A stretch of DNA of 64,000 nucleotides from positions 62,001-126,000 of the forward strand of contig NZ_JASKMT010000004.1 of NCBI RefSeq assembly GCF_030124175.1. Reading direction: 5' to 3'. The position numbers and the translations under genes are program-made. Positions 18,391 through 27,022 of the stretch are shown piece by piece. The stretch is from Streptomyces sp. 549 (GTDB lineage Bacteria; Actinomycetota; Actinomycetes; Streptomycetales; Streptomycetaceae). Within the stretch, counting starts at the first letter, position 1, and the number at the start of each line of letters is the position of its first letter. A model generated the notes under the pieces. That model was not told the DNA's origin, made no database searches, and saw only the letters and a list, made by a program, of their open reading frames with translations.

Positions 18391-19896
18391 GTGGGGACGG
18401 AGCAGATCCGGCGCTGGGAGTCGGGGGCGCTGGCGCACGCCGTGACGGACCCGTTCGGCCAGGGTCCGCTGCCCTGGTTGCGCGACAGCGAGCACTACTT
18501 CGACAACGGCCAGGTGGTCCCCTGGTACGTCGACCCCGCCGACCTGGCCGACGGCGGGCCCCTGACCGGCGACGGGCGCGTCCCGGCGAGCCGGCGCTCC
18601 GGCGGGCGGTCGCTGCGGACGGCCGACGACGTGCGCTGCCAGATCAAGGGGTTCACGTCCACCGGCGCGGTGGCGCCCGGCGAGTCGATCGACTTCCGCG
18701 TCACGGTGAACCCGCCGCAGCCGTTCAGCGTGGACGTGTACCGCATCGGCCACTACGCGGGTGAGGGCGCCACCAAGATCACCACGAGTCCCCGGCTGTC
18801 CGGCATCGTGCAGCCCGAGCCGCTGGCCGCCGACCGGACGGTGTCCTGCCATCACTGGTGGCTGTCGTGGCGGCTCCAGGTGCCGGAGTACTGGAGCACC
18901 GGCGCGCACGTCGCCGTGCTCACCACGGCCGACGGCCACCGCTCGCACATCCCCTTCACCGTGCGGGACATGCGCAACGCGGACCTGCTGCTGGTCATCC
19001 CCGACATCACCTGGCAGGCGTACAACCTGTTCCCCGAGGACGGCCGGAGCGGCGCCAGCCTCTACCACGCGTGGGACGAGCAGGGCCGGCTGCTCGGCGA
19101 GGAGGACGCCGCCGTGACGGTGTCCTTCGACCGCCCGTACGCCGGCGCGGGCCTGCCGCTGCACGTGGGGCACGCCTACGACTTCATCCGCTGGGCGGAG
19201 CGCTACGGCTACGACCTGGCATACGCCGACACCCGGGACCTGCACGCCGGACGCATCGACCCCAGCCGCTACCGGGGGCTGGTGTTCGCCGGGCACGACG
19301 AGTACTGGTCGGTGCCGATGCGCAAGGCGGCGGAGCGGGCCAGGGACGGCGGCACCGCGCTGGTCTTCCTGTCGGCCAACACCATGTACTGGCAGGTGGA
19401 GCTGAGTACGCTGCCCTCGGGTGAGCCGGACCGGCTGCTGACCTGCCGCAAGCGGCGCGGCCCCGGCCGTACCGCGCTGTGGCGCGACCAGGGGCGGCCT
19501 GAGCAGCAGCTGCTGGGCATCCAGTACGCCGGCCAGGTGCCGTCGCCGCACCCGCTGGTGGTGCGCAACGCCGACCACTGGCTGTGGGACGCGACCGGGG
19601 CCGCCGAGGGCGACGAGCTGCCCGGTCTGGTCGCCGGGGAGGCGGACCGCTACTTCCCCCGCACGTCGCTGCCGCCGCACACGCGGCGCATCCTGCTGGC
19701 GCACTCCCCGTACCGCGACCGGGCCGGTGTTCAGCGGCACCAGGAGACGTCGCTGTACCGGGCGCCGAGCGGGGCGCTGGTGTTCTGCTCGGGGACTTTT
19801 GCCTGGTCACCGGCGCTGGACCGGCCCGGACACGTGGACTCGCGGGTGCAGCGGGCGACGGCGAACCTGCTGGACCGCATCTGCAAGCTCGACTGA
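18391..19896 (+). CDS. N,N-dimethylformamidase beta-subunit-like protein
   Basis: This 501-residue protein matches the C-terminal-type domain of N,N-dimethylformamidase large subunit. An immunoglobulin-like part (SIDFRVTVNPPQPFSVDVYRIGHY) is followed by an amidohydrolase-like alpha/beta region with LLVIPDITWQAYNLF, FDRPYA, YDLAYADTRDLH, VFAGHDEYWS and FCSGTFAWSPALDRPG. The GTG start follows GGGAGGGG (18375-18382). True DMFases need a small alpha subunit, and none lies beside this gene, so a different substrate is likely. No signal peptide is evident. The 265-base upstream gap includes a less GC-rich segment near 18295-18345 that could hold the promoter. Confidence 0.75.
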   Translation: MGTEQIRRWESGALAHAVTDPFGQGPLPWLRDSEHYFDNGQVVPWYVDPADLADGGPLTGDGRVPASRRSGGRSLRTADDVRCQIKGFTSTGAVAPGESIDFRVTVNPPQPFSVDVYRIGHYAGEGATKITTSPRLSGIVQPEPLAADRTVSCHHWWLSWRLQVPEYWSTGAHVAVLTTADGHRSHIPFTVRDMRNADLLLVIPDITWQAYNLFPEDGRSGASLYHAWDEQGRLLGEEDAAVTVSFDRPYAGAGLPLHVGHAYDFIRWAERYGYDLAYADTRDLHAGRIDPSRYRGLVFAGHDEYWSVPMRKAAERARDGGTALVFLSANTMYWQVELSTLPSGEPDRLLTCRKRRGPGRTALWRDQGRPEQQLLGIQYAGQVPSPHPLVVRNADHWLWDATGAAEGDELPGLVAGEADRYFPRTSLPPHTRRILLAHSPYRDRAGVQRHQETSLYRAPSGALVFCSGTFAWSPALDRPGHVDSRVQRATANLLDRICKLD

Positions 19897-19988
19897 CGGT
19901 GGCGATGTTCCCCGGCTGACCCCGGCCGGGCCGTATCCCGGCCGGTACGGGAGAATCGGGGGACCGTCCCAGACCCGATGGAGGACCT

Positions 19989-20903
19989 GTGTCCGGATTT
20001 GCCGAGAAGCCCGAGCCGGTGCAGGTGCCCGGTCTGGTGCACCTGCACACCGGCAAGGTGCGCGACCTCTACCGGAACGGTGACGGCGATCTGGTGATGG
20101 TGGCCAGCGACCGCATCTCGGCCTACGACTGGGTGCTGCCGACCGAGATCCCCGACAAGGGCCGGGTGCTGACGCAGCTGTCGCTGTGGTGGTTCGACCA
20201 GCTCACCGACCTGGTGCCGCACCATGTGCTGTCCACCGACGTGCCGCCGGGCGCGCCCGCGGACTGGGCGGGCCGGGTCACCGTCTGTCGATCGCTGGAC
20301 ATGCTGCCGGTGGAGTGCGTGGCCCGCGGATACCTGACCGGGTCCGGCCTGGTGGAGTACCGGGAGACGCGCACGGTGTGCGGGCTGGCGCTGCCTGCGG
20401 GCCTGGAGGACGGGTCGGAGCTGCCCGCCCCGATCTTCACTCCGGCGACCAAGGCCGAGGTCGGCGAGCACGACGAGAACGTGTCGTACGAGGAGGTCGC
20501 CCGCCGGGTCGGCGCCGAGACGGCCACGCAGCTGCGGCAGACCACGCTCGCGGTGTACTCCCGGGCCAGGGAAGTCGCACTGCGGCGCGGCATCGTGCTG
20601 GCGGACACCAAGTTCGAGTTCGGGCTGCCGGCCGGTGAGACCGACCCGGAGTCGCTGGTGCTGGCCGACGAGGTCCTCACTCCCGACTCGTCGCGGTTCT
20701 GGCCGGCCGACGTGTGGCAGCCGGGTCGGGCCCAGCCGAGCTACGACAAGCAGTTCGTGCGGGACTGGCTGACCGGTCCGGAGTCCGGCTGGGACCGCGG
20801 AGCCGGTACTCCCCCGCCGCCGCTGCCGCAGAAGATCGTGGAGCAGACCCGCGAGAAGTACGTCGAGGCGTACGAGCTGCTGACCGGCACCCCCTGGGGC
20901 TGA
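19989..20903 (+). CDS. purC: Phosphoribosylaminoimidazole-succinocarboxamide synthase
   Basis: The 304-residue enzyme joins aspartate to CAIR using ATP. Characteristic motifs are [10 protein letters not shown] near the N-terminus, [26 protein letters not shown], the [12 protein letters not shown] substrate loop, [10 protein letters not shown] and the C-terminal [12 protein letters not shown]. The GTG start at 19989 is preceded by GGAGGA with short spacing. The length is typical of the actinobacterial/yeast-type enzyme. Confidence 0.98.
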   Translation: MSGFAEKPEPVQVPGLVHLHTGKVRDLYRNGDGDLVMVASDRISAYDWVLPTEIPDKGRVLTQLSLWWFDQLTDLVPHHVLSTDVPPGAPADWAGRVTVCRSLDMLPVECVARGYLTGSGLVEYRETRTVCGLALPAGLEDGSELPAPIFTPATKAEVGEHDENVSYEEVARRVGAETATQLRQTTLAVYSRAREVALRRGIVLADTKFEFGLPAGETDPESLVLADEVLTPDSSRFWPADVWQPGRAQPSYDKQFVRDWLTGPESGWDRGAGTPPPPLPQKIVEQTREKYVEAYELLTGTPWG

Positions 20904-20958
20904 CGGGCACTCCTCGCCTCCGGTGGCCGGCCCCGCCCCGAGGCCGTGCCACGGGGGC

Positions 20959-21633
20959 TCAGGAACCGCCGGCGGCCAGCTTGTGTATCAGCGTCAGCGA
21001 GTGCAGGTTGTGGTCGGCGATCACCCGTTCGGCGGCACGGATGTCCTGCCGCTCTATGGCCTCGGCCAGTTCGAGGTGCCCGGCCCACAGCAGCCCCCGC
21101 AGGTCGCCCTGGGCCCGCAGGTGCGGCACGGCGAAGACCCAGCAGTGCACCCGGACCCGCTCCAGGAAGTCGGAGATGTAGGGGTTGCCGACGAGTTCGC
21201 CGGTCTCCCGCCAGAAGCGCAGGTCGTAGGCGATGAGCACGTCCAGCTCACCGGCGAGTGCCGCCCGGTGGGACGACTCGGCGCGGCGGCGGATCGACGC
21301 GACCCGGTCGGTGTACGAGCCGGGTGGGTGGCGGGCCGCGGAGGTGCGGAACACACCCTCGATGATGAGCGTGCGGGCCTCGACCATGGCCGTGAAGTCG
21401 GACAGCGTGAACCGGTGGACGCGGAATCCGCGGTGCTGGTCGGAGTCGAGCAGTCCTTGGGCGGAGAGGTCCACCAGGGCCTCGCGCACCGGGGTGGCGG
21501 AGACGCCGTACTGCTCGGCGATCTCCTTGACCGTGAACTGGCGGCCCGCCGGCAGCCGCCCGGCCAGCACCTCGTCCCGCAGCGCGTCCGCGATCTGTTG
21601 GCGCAGGGTGCTGCGGGTGATGGCGGGGGCCAT
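20959..21633 (-). CDS. GntR-family regulator (FCD type)
   Basis: The 224-residue repressor has an N-terminal winged helix (LRQQIADALRDEVLAGRLPAG, EIAEQYGVSATPVREAL) and an all-helical FCD effector domain from about residue 80. FWRETGELVGNPYISDFLERVRVHC and the His in WAGHLELAEAIE fit the metal/ligand pocket. The ATG is preceded by GAAGGAGAA. It is on the same strand as, and downstream of, the class III aminotransferase (137-base gap). That suggests, but does not show, control of amine or amino-acid catabolism. Confidence 0.88.
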   Translation of the reverse strand: MAPAITRSTLRQQIADALRDEVLAGRLPAGRQFTVKEIAEQYGVSATPVREALVDLSAQGLLDSDQHRGFRVHRFTLSDFTAMVEARTLIIEGVFRTSAARHPPGSYTDRVASIRRRAESSHRAALAGELDVLIAYDLRFWRETGELVGNPYISDFLERVRVHCWVFAVPHLRAQGDLRGLLWAGHLELAEAIERQDIRAAERVIADHNLHSLTLIHKLAAGGS

Positions 21634-21769
21634 GGGAGCGTTCTCCTTCGTGGGGGGGCTCCGGCCACCCTAGGCCAGGTTCGCGGCGGCCCACCCGTCG
21701 AAGCGCGGGCCTGCGCGTTCCGCCCCCGGCCGGGAGGCCCGGCCCGGAGGTCCGCGGCGGGGGCGGCGG

Positions 21770-23137
21770 TCAGTGTGCGGTGTGCGCGTCGGCGACGCTC
21801 AGCGCCTCGTCGAGCACGGCCAGGCCCTCCTTCGCCTCCGCCTCGCTGATCGTGCACGGCGGCACGACGTGGGCGCGGTTCATGTTCACGAACGGCCACA
21901 GCCCGCGCTGTCGGCAGGCGGCGGTGAAGTCGGCCATCGGCCGGTTGTCGGCGCCGGAGGCGTTGTAGGGCACCAGCGGCTCGCGGGTCTCGCGGTCGCG
22001 GACGAGTTCCAGGGCCCAGAAGACGCCCAGGCCGCGGACCTCGCCGACCGAGGGGTGCCGCTCGGCCAGCTCGCGCAGGCCGGGGCCGAGCACACGCTCG
22101 CCGATCGCCGCGGCGTTCTCCACGATGCCCTCCTCGGCCATGGCGTTGATCGTCGCGACCGCCGAGGCGCAGGCCAGCGGGTGGCCTGAGTAGGTGAGCC
22201 CGCCGGGGTAGGGGCGCTGCCGGAAGTCGGCGGCGATGCGCTCGGAGATGGCGACGCCGCCGAGCGGGACGTAGCCGGAGTTGACGCCCTTGGCGAAGGT
22301 CAGCAGGTCAGGGACGACGTCGTGGTGGTCGAGCGCGAACCAGGCGCCGGTGCGGCCGAAGCCGGCCATCACCTCGTCGAGGATGAGCACGATGCCGTGC
22401 CGGTCGCAGATCTCCCGCACGCCCCGCAGGTAGCCGGGCGGCGGCACGAGGATGCCGGCGCCGCCGACGACGGTCTCCAGGATGACGGCCGCGATCGTCT
22501 GCGGCCCCTCGAAGAGCACGGTCTGCTCCAGGTGCGCGAGCGCGCGCTCGCACTCCTGCGCGTCGTTCTCGGCGTGGAAGTGCGAGCGGTAGGTGTACGG
22601 GCCCCAGAAGTGCACGACGCCGGCCGTGCCGGTGTCGGACGGCCAGCGGCGCGGGTCGCCGGTCAGGTTGATCGCGGCGGCGGTCGCACCGTGGTACGAG
22701 CGGTAGGCGCTGAGCAGCTTGGGGCGGCCGGTGTGCAGCCGGGCGAGGCGGACGGCGTTCTCCACGGCCTCGGCACCGCCGTTGGTGAAGAAGATCTTGT
22801 CCAGGTCGCCGGGGGTGCGTTCGGCGATGAGGCGGGCCGCCTCCGAGCGCACGTCCACCGCGAAGCCGGGCGCGACGGTGCACATCCTGCCCGCCTGCTC
22901 CTGGATCGCGGCGACCACCTTGGGGTGCTGGTGGCCGATGTTGGCGTTGACCAGCTGCGAGGAGAAGTCGAGGTAGCGGTTGCCGTCGTAGTCCCAGAAG
23001 TACGAGCCGGCGGCCCGCTCGACGGGCAGCGGGTCGATGGCGTCCTGCGCGGACCAGGAGTGGAAGACGTGGGCGCGGTCGGCGGCCTTCACGGCCTCCT
23101 TGGCGGGACGCGCGGTGCCGGGGGCGTCGGTGCTCAT
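21770..23137 (-). CDS. Class III PLP-dependent aminotransferase (omega-amino acid or amine type)
   Basis: This 455-residue enzyme has FFTNGGAEAVENAVRLAR, YRSYHGATAAAINLTGD, ILDEVMAGFGRTGAWF and the PLP lysine in LLTFAKGVNSGY, all in the usual order. The PLPWVYPGPLTY-like segment reads PYPGGLTYSGHPLACASAV. Full length suggests a functional transaminase of the omega-amino-acid:pyruvate family; the exact donor is not decidable. ATG 23137 is preferred because GAGGA precedes it at good spacing; in-frame ATGs lie at 23149 and further upstream. The divergent DJ-1/PfpI gene shares its upstream region. Confidence 0.88.
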   Translation of the reverse strand: MSTDAPGTARPAKEAVKAADRAHVFHSWSAQDAIDPLPVERAAGSYFWDYDGNRYLDFSSQLVNANIGHQHPKVVAAIQEQAGRMCTVAPGFAVDVRSEAARLIAERTPGDLDKIFFTNGGAEAVENAVRLARLHTGRPKLLSAYRSYHGATAAAINLTGDPRRWPSDTGTAGVVHFWGPYTYRSHFHAENDAQECERALAHLEQTVLFEGPQTIAAVILETVVGGAGILVPPPGYLRGVREICDRHGIVLILDEVMAGFGRTGAWFALDHHDVVPDLLTFAKGVNSGYVPLGGVAISERIAADFRQRPYPGGLTYSGHPLACASAVATINAMAEEGIVENAAAIGERVLGPGLRELAERHPSVGEVRGLGVFWALELVRDRETREPLVPYNASGADNRPMADFTAACRQRGLWPFVNMNRAHVVPPCTISEAEAKEGLAVLDEALSVADAHTAH

Positions 23138-23218
23138 CGGTTTCCTCATCACTCGCTCTCGCCCGCGTCGAACCGGGCCGCTCACGGACCTCAGCGTAGT
23201 CCTCACCCTCTCACCCAT

Positions 23219-23253
23219 TGACAGCATGCTGCCTTATTGACAGAATGCTGTCA
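23219..23253. promoter_or_regulatory. Double palindromic operator, probably for the MarR protein
   Basis: Two 16-base sites sit 19 bases apart: TGACAG-CATG-CTGCCT (23219-23234) and the perfect TGACAG-AATG-CTGTCA (23238-23253). The second ends 17 bases before the ATG of the DJ-1 gene. This position would allow the MarR protein encoded downstream to repress its own operon and perhaps the divergent aminotransferase. Confidence 0.7.
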
Positions 23254-23270
23254 TTGACATGGGAGGAACC

Positions 23271-23885
23271 ATGAACGACAGCCGCCTGGTGCACGTCGCC
23301 CTCTACGACACCCTCGCCGACTGGGAGATCGCCCTGGTCACGCCCTACCTGCGCAAGAACGGCCACCGGGTGGTGACGGTCGCCGAGCACGGCGCACCGG
23401 TCACCACCATGGGCGGGCTGCGCGTGCTGCCCGACCTCACGCTGGCCGAACTGCGGCCCGAGGACAGCGCGCTGCTGATCGTGGCCGGCGCCGAGCAGTG
23501 GCCGACCCGCATCGCCCCCTTCGCGTCCGCCGCCCGCCGGTTCCTCGACGCGGGCGTGCCGGTGGCGGCGATCTGCGGCGGGACCGCCGCGCTCGCCGCC
23601 GAGGGGCTGCTCGACGACCGCGCCCACACCGGTGCGGTACCGGAGGCCCTGGCCGCCACCGGATACGCGGGCGGCGCGCACTACCGCGAGGCCGACGCGG
23701 TGACCGACCGGAACGTGGTCACCGCCGGGCCGACCGCGCCGATCGCCTTCGCCCGCGAGATCCTCGCCCACCTGCGGGTGCTCGACGAGAACGTGCTCGA
23801 CGCCTGGTTCCGGCTGTACGCCCACTCCGACCCGGACGCGTTCGCCGAGGCGATGGCCGCCGAGGGCCCCGGGGAGGCGGCGTGA
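23271..23885 (+). CDS. DJ-1/PfpI-family protein
   Basis: The 204-residue protein has the flavodoxin-like DJ-1/PfpI fold: LYDTLADWEIALVTPYL, then LLIVAGAEQWPTR and the nucleophile elbow AAICGGTAALA (Cys near residue 103). A conserved acidic residue and TAGPTAPIAFAREIL at the C-terminal half fit the subfamily. GGGAGGA lies directly before ATG 23271; an ATG at 23259 in frame lacks a site. It overlaps the MarR gene by four bases. The reaction is unknown; members include stress-induced glyoxalases, chaperones and hydrolases. Confidence 0.85.
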   Translation: MNDSRLVHVALYDTLADWEIALVTPYLRKNGHRVVTVAEHGAPVTTMGGLRVLPDLTLAELRPEDSALLIVAGAEQWPTRIAPFASAARRFLDAGVPVAAICGGTAALAAEGLLDDRAHTGAVPEALAATGYAGGAHYREADAVTDRNVVTAGPTAPIAFAREILAHLRVLDENVLDAWFRLYAHSDPDAFAEAMAAEGPGEAA

Positions 23886-24325
23886 GCAACGAGCAGGACC
23901 TGCTCAGCCGGGCCGCGCTGACCGCCTTCCGGCTCAACGGCCAGTTCCTCGGGGTCGCCGAGGAACTGGCCCGGCCCGCCGCGCTCACCGCCGCCCGCTG
24001 GCAGGTACTGGGCGCGGTACTGCGCGAGCCGCTGCCGGTGGCGGCGATCGCCCGCGTCATGGGCATCACCCGGCAGAGCGTGCAGCGCGTCGCCGACCTG
24101 CTGGTGGCCGACGGGCTGGCCCGCTACGAGCCGAACCCGGCGCACCGGCGGGCGAAGCTGCTGGCCCCCACCGAGGCCGGGCTGGACGCGATCCGGCGCA
24201 TCGACCCGGCGCACGCCGCGTTCGCCGCCCGCCTGGCGGCGGCGGCAGGCGGGCAGCAGCGGCTGGGCGAACTGGTCGCCGCCCTGGAGCAGTTGTCCGG
24301 CCTGCTGGACACGGTCGCCGACTGA
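23882..24325 (+). CDS. MarR-family regulator
   Basis: This 147-residue protein has the MarR winged-helix: LTAARWQVLGAVLREPLPVAAIARVMGITRQSVQRVADLLVADGLARYEPNP followed in the family pattern by HRRAKLLAPTEAG (wing), each part quoted here only as position markers around residues 38-100. The GTG start overlaps the DJ-1 stop (GTGA), so the two are one operon. The double palindrome upstream of the operon is its likely operator. Confidence 0.9.
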   Translation: MSNEQDLLSRAALTAFRLNGQFLGVAEELARPAALTAARWQVLGAVLREPLPVAAIARVMGITRQSVQRVADLLVADGLARYEPNPAHRRAKLLAPTEAGLDAIRRIDPAHAAFAARLAAAAGGQQRLGELVAALEQLSGLLDTVAD

Positions 24326-24446
24326 ACCGCCACCACCCCCGGACTCAGTTCCACTTCACTCCTCCCCGCTCGCACAGGGCATCCATGGTCGAACTGCTGA
24401 CCGTTATCCTCGGTGACCATGGGGGCACGGGGAGGAGTCAGGGGCC

Positions 24447-25538
24447 ATGGAGGCACTTCAGGGGGACGATCCCCGCCGGCTGGGCGGCCACCGGCTGCTG
24501 GGCAGACTGGGCGCGGCCGGGGCGCGCCGGACCTATCTGGGCCGGTCGGAGCACGGCGCGCGGGTGGCGGTGGAGGTGTTCCGCGTCGAGGAGGCGCGTA
24601 GGGAGGCGTTCCTGGCCGGCCTGCGGCAGGAGGTGGCCGCAGCCGGCGCCCTGAGCGGCGGTCGGACAGCTCCCGTGCTCGACGCCGGGGCCACCCCCGA
24701 CCTCGCCTGGGTGGCCACCGCCTACCGGCCGGGCCCACCGCTGAGCCACCTGGAACTGGGAGCGCCGCTGCCGCCGTCGGCTCTGCGTCCGCTGGCCCGC
24801 GAACTGGCCGAGGCACTGCGGGAGTTACGTGCGGCGGGCCTGCCCGCCGTGCCCCTCTCCCCGGCCCGGGTGCTGCTGACGGCCGACGGCCCACTGGTAC
24901 TCCCCGCTCTCGGCCGCCGCCCAGGCGGCGTGGAGTTGGGCGGGTCGGAGCCGGAGACGGACGGGTCGGAGACGGGCGGCACGGAGACCAGCGAGGCGGA
25001 GGCGGTGCACGCCCTGGGCGGCATCCTGCACCTGGCCGCCACCGGGCAACCCGATGGCGGGCCGGCGGCCTCCGCGCCCCCGGGCACGGCAGCCGACGCC
25101 GACTCCGACTCTGACGCCGAAGCCGATGCCGACGGCACGGCCGTCGAACGGGAGGTGTGGGAGCTGATCGAGGCGTGCCTGCACCCGGACCCGGCCCGGC
25201 GCCCCTCGCTGGAGCAGGTCGCCGCACTGGCCGGACCGCCCGAAGCGGAGCGGCCGTGGCTGCCCGACGCTCTGCTGGAGCGGGTGCGCGGCCACGACGC
25301 GGAGGAGCCCGGCCCGGCCGACGGCCGCAGTCCAAGCACGGCCGCGGACGCGCCCGCCGCCGCTGGGACGGAGGCCGGGGCGCTCCAGGGGGCGTGGGCA
25401 CGCAAGGCCGTGGTGGTGCTGGCCGTGGTCGCGCTGCTGGCCTCGCTGTTCGCGGTGCTCACCCTGCTGCTGGTCCGGTCGGACCCGCTCGACCGTCCCC
25501 TCGCCCCCGGCCCGTCGCCCGCCCGTCCGTCGGCCTGA
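24447..25538 (+). CDS. Membrane-anchored pseudokinase related to Ser/Thr protein kinases
   Basis: The 363-residue protein begins like Streptomyces Hanks-type kinases (DPRRLGGHRLLGRLGAAG, RRTYLGRSEHGARVAVEVF). The ATP lysine of VAVKV is Glu here. The catalytic HRDLKPSNVLL segment reads VPLSPARVLLTADGP and the DFG segment reads LPALGR, so the catalytic residues are gone. A low-complexity Glu/Thr/Asp-rich insert spans about 165-235. The HPDPARRPSLEQVA motif of the C-lobe remains, and one membrane helix (about 312-338) lies near the C-terminus. A TTA codon at 24825-24827 makes translation depend on the bldA tRNA. GGAGGAG precedes the ATG. Confidence 0.75.
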   Translation: MEALQGDDPRRLGGHRLLGRLGAAGARRTYLGRSEHGARVAVEVFRVEEARREAFLAGLRQEVAAAGALSGGRTAPVLDAGATPDLAWVATAYRPGPPLSHLELGAPLPPSALRPLARELAEALRELRAAGLPAVPLSPARVLLTADGPLVLPALGRRPGGVELGGSEPETDGSETGGTETSEAEAVHALGGILHLAATGQPDGGPAASAPPGTAADADSDSDAEADADGTAVEREVWELIEACLHPDPARRPSLEQVAALAGPPEAERPWLPDALLERVRGHDAEEPGPADGRSPSTAADAPAAAGTEAGALQGAWARKAVVVLAVVALLASLFAVLTLLLVRSDPLDRPLAPGPSPARPSA

Positions 25539-25591
25539 CACGCACCGGCCCGGCAAGGTACCGGTCCGACACGCACCGGCCTGACACGCAC
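25535..25591 (+). repeat. 16-bp direct repeats starting at the pseudokinase stop codon
   Basis: CTGACACGCACCGGCC occurs at 25535-25550 (its TGA is the gene's stop), again with one change at 25566-25581, and partly at 25581-25591. Confidence 0.8.
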
Positions 25592-25625
25592 ACGTCCCGG
25601 CCGTCGATCGCCCGGCCGGGACGTG
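25591..25625. terminator. Bidirectional terminator between pseudokinase and sortase genes
   Basis: A perfect 13-base stem (CACGTCCCGGCCG and complement) with a nine-base loop lies between the two convergent stops. Confidence 0.85.
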
Positions 25626-25676
25626 GGTGCTGGATGCGGGACGCTGCCGGCGGCTATGTCGCCTTCTGCGTCGGTG

Positions 25677-26372
25677 TCACTTCTTGAGGCTTGCGAAGGC
25701 GACGATATTCGCGTCATAACCCTCCTCCTTGCTCCAGCTTCCGCCGCAGGTGATGAGCCGTAGCTGCGGCGTCCTGGTGGGTCCGTAGACCCGCTCGTTG
25801 GGGAAGTCGTCCTTGCGGTACTGCTCCACCGAGTCGACCGTGAAGACCACGGTGCTGCGGTCGTCCCGCTCGACGCGGATCTCAGCACCCGGTTGGAGCG
25901 AGCCCACCCCGGCGAAGGCGGCGGGTCCGTCGTCGGTGTCGAGGTGGCCGATGAACAGGGACGGACCCTGCTCTCCGGGCGACGGCCCGCCCTGGTACCA
26001 GGCGGCCCGTTCAGCGTCCCGCTCCGGCGGCACCGGCGGGGTGCCGTCGTCCTCCGCGTCCGCCGCGAAGACCTCGATGCGGGACGAGAGTTGCGGGATG
26101 ATCAGTCGTTTCGGCTCGGAGCGCGGCATCACGTCGAGCTCGGGCAGCGGAGGCAGGGTGTCCACGGCCTGGGGCTGGGAAACTCCCGCCGCCACCTGGG
26201 TGCTCTCGTTGCTACGGCCCCCGTTGTCGTCCCGGCCGGCGTTGGCCGGGACGACTGCGCACAGGGCCGCAGCGACCGCCAGCGTCACCACCGCGGCGAC
26301 GCCTTCCATTCGGCGGCCACGGGCCGCGAGCCGTTGCTGTCGGGTCGTCATGGCTATCCGGGGGCGCTTCAC
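25677..26372 (-). CDS. Class E/F-type sortase
   Basis: The 231-residue membrane-anchored transpeptidase has one N-terminal helix (about 24-44), a Pro/Ser-rich linker, then the sortase barrel with IGHLDTDDGPAAF (catalytic His) and TPQLRLITCGGSW (catalytic Cys, with the Arg two strands later or replaced by nearby basic residues). The GTG at 26372 overlaps the stop of the His-rich gene (GTGA); ATG 26351 in frame is possible but has no good binding site. The coupling implies that the His-rich protein is a substrate or partner. It would act outside the membrane. Confidence 0.85.
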   Translation of the reverse strand: MKRPRIAMTTRQQRLAARGRRMEGVAAVVTLAVAAALCAVVPANAGRDDNGGRSNESTQVAAGVSQPQAVDTLPPLPELDVMPRSEPKRLIIPQLSSRIEVFAADAEDDGTPPVPPERDAERAAWYQGGPSPGEQGPSLFIGHLDTDDGPAAFAGVGSLQPGAEIRVERDDRSTVVFTVDSVEQYRKDDFPNERVYGPTRTPQLRLITCGGSWSKEEGYDANIVAFASLKK

Positions 26373-27022
26373 GCCTGGTCCGCGCCCGCCCGGCGGCGCC
26401 AGACGAAGTACCCGGCGGCGCCCGCGAGGGCCAGACCGCCCGCGGCGGCGGCAGCGGTGGTGGTCGCCGAGGCGCCACTGGTGCTCTCGCCCGCGGCGAG
26501 ACCGCCGAGGCCGGCGTGCGCACCGCCGTGCACCCCGGTGTAGGTGAAGGTGCCGGTCATCGGCTGGTGGTTCCTGCAGTAACCGGTGACCTGGTACGTC
26601 TTGCCGTGCGTCAGGCCCTGGTGCATCACCTTGGCGGTCGCGAACGGACGGTGACCGTGGTGATTGCCGCCGTGGTGGTTGCCACCGTGGTGGTTGCCAC
26701 CGTGGTGCGGAGTGCCGCTGGGGTGCGGGGTGGCGGTGTGGTGGCCGCCGTGGTGCCCGCCGTGGCCACCGTGGTGCCCGCCGTGGTGGCCGTGGTGGTC
26801 GGTGTGGGCCTGGCTCGACTCGAACGCGTCGGAGGCGACGGTGCCGTGACCGCCGTCCTTGCACAGCGCCTTGACCTCGACGTGCGTGCCCGGGCCGCCC
26901 GAGGCGGGGATGACCTGCAGGCCGCCTGCCTGGCCGGTGTCGCCGCCGGCGAAGGCGGGACCGGCCATGCCGAGGACGAGGACGGTGGACGCCGCCGCGG
27001 TGGCGAGAGTGCGCATCTTCAT
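26369..27022 (-). CDS. Secreted His/Gly-rich surface protein with C-terminal anchor
   Basis: This 217-residue protein has a signal peptide (MKMRTLATAAASTVLVLG, cleavage near AFA-GG) and a short Ig-like domain with two cysteines (ALCKDGG and GYCRNHQ). These flank an inserted tract of HHGG and NHHGG repeats at about 75-125 with some 30 histidines. At the C-terminus, LAAGES followed by a Thr/Ala-rich stretch, a helix (about 187-208) and RRRAG resembles a sorting signal without a clear LPXTG or LAXTG. It overlaps the sortase start. His-rich tracts often bind Zn, Ni or Cu; that function is inference. Confidence 0.75.
   Translation of the reverse strand: MKMRTLATAAASTVLVLGMAGPAFAGGDTGQAGGLQVIPASGGPGTHVEVKALCKDGGHGTVASDAFESSQAHTDHHGHHGGHHGGHGGHHGGHHTATPHPSGTPHHGGNHHGGNHHGGNHHGHRPFATAKVMHQGLTHGKTYQVTGYCRNHQPMTGTFTYTGVHGGAHAGLGGLAAGESTSGASATTTAAAAAGGLALAGAAGYFVWRRRAGADQA

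Noticed and set aside
16556..18445. 629-codon frame over the M48-like gene
   Set aside because: It is in another frame of the same DNA and is dominated by Arg/Pro/Gly. It runs through the gene end and shows no motifs.
17911..19740. 609-codon minus-strand frame across two plus-strand genes
   Set aside because: It crosses a promoter gap and both neighbouring genes, and its composition is typical of antisense shadow.
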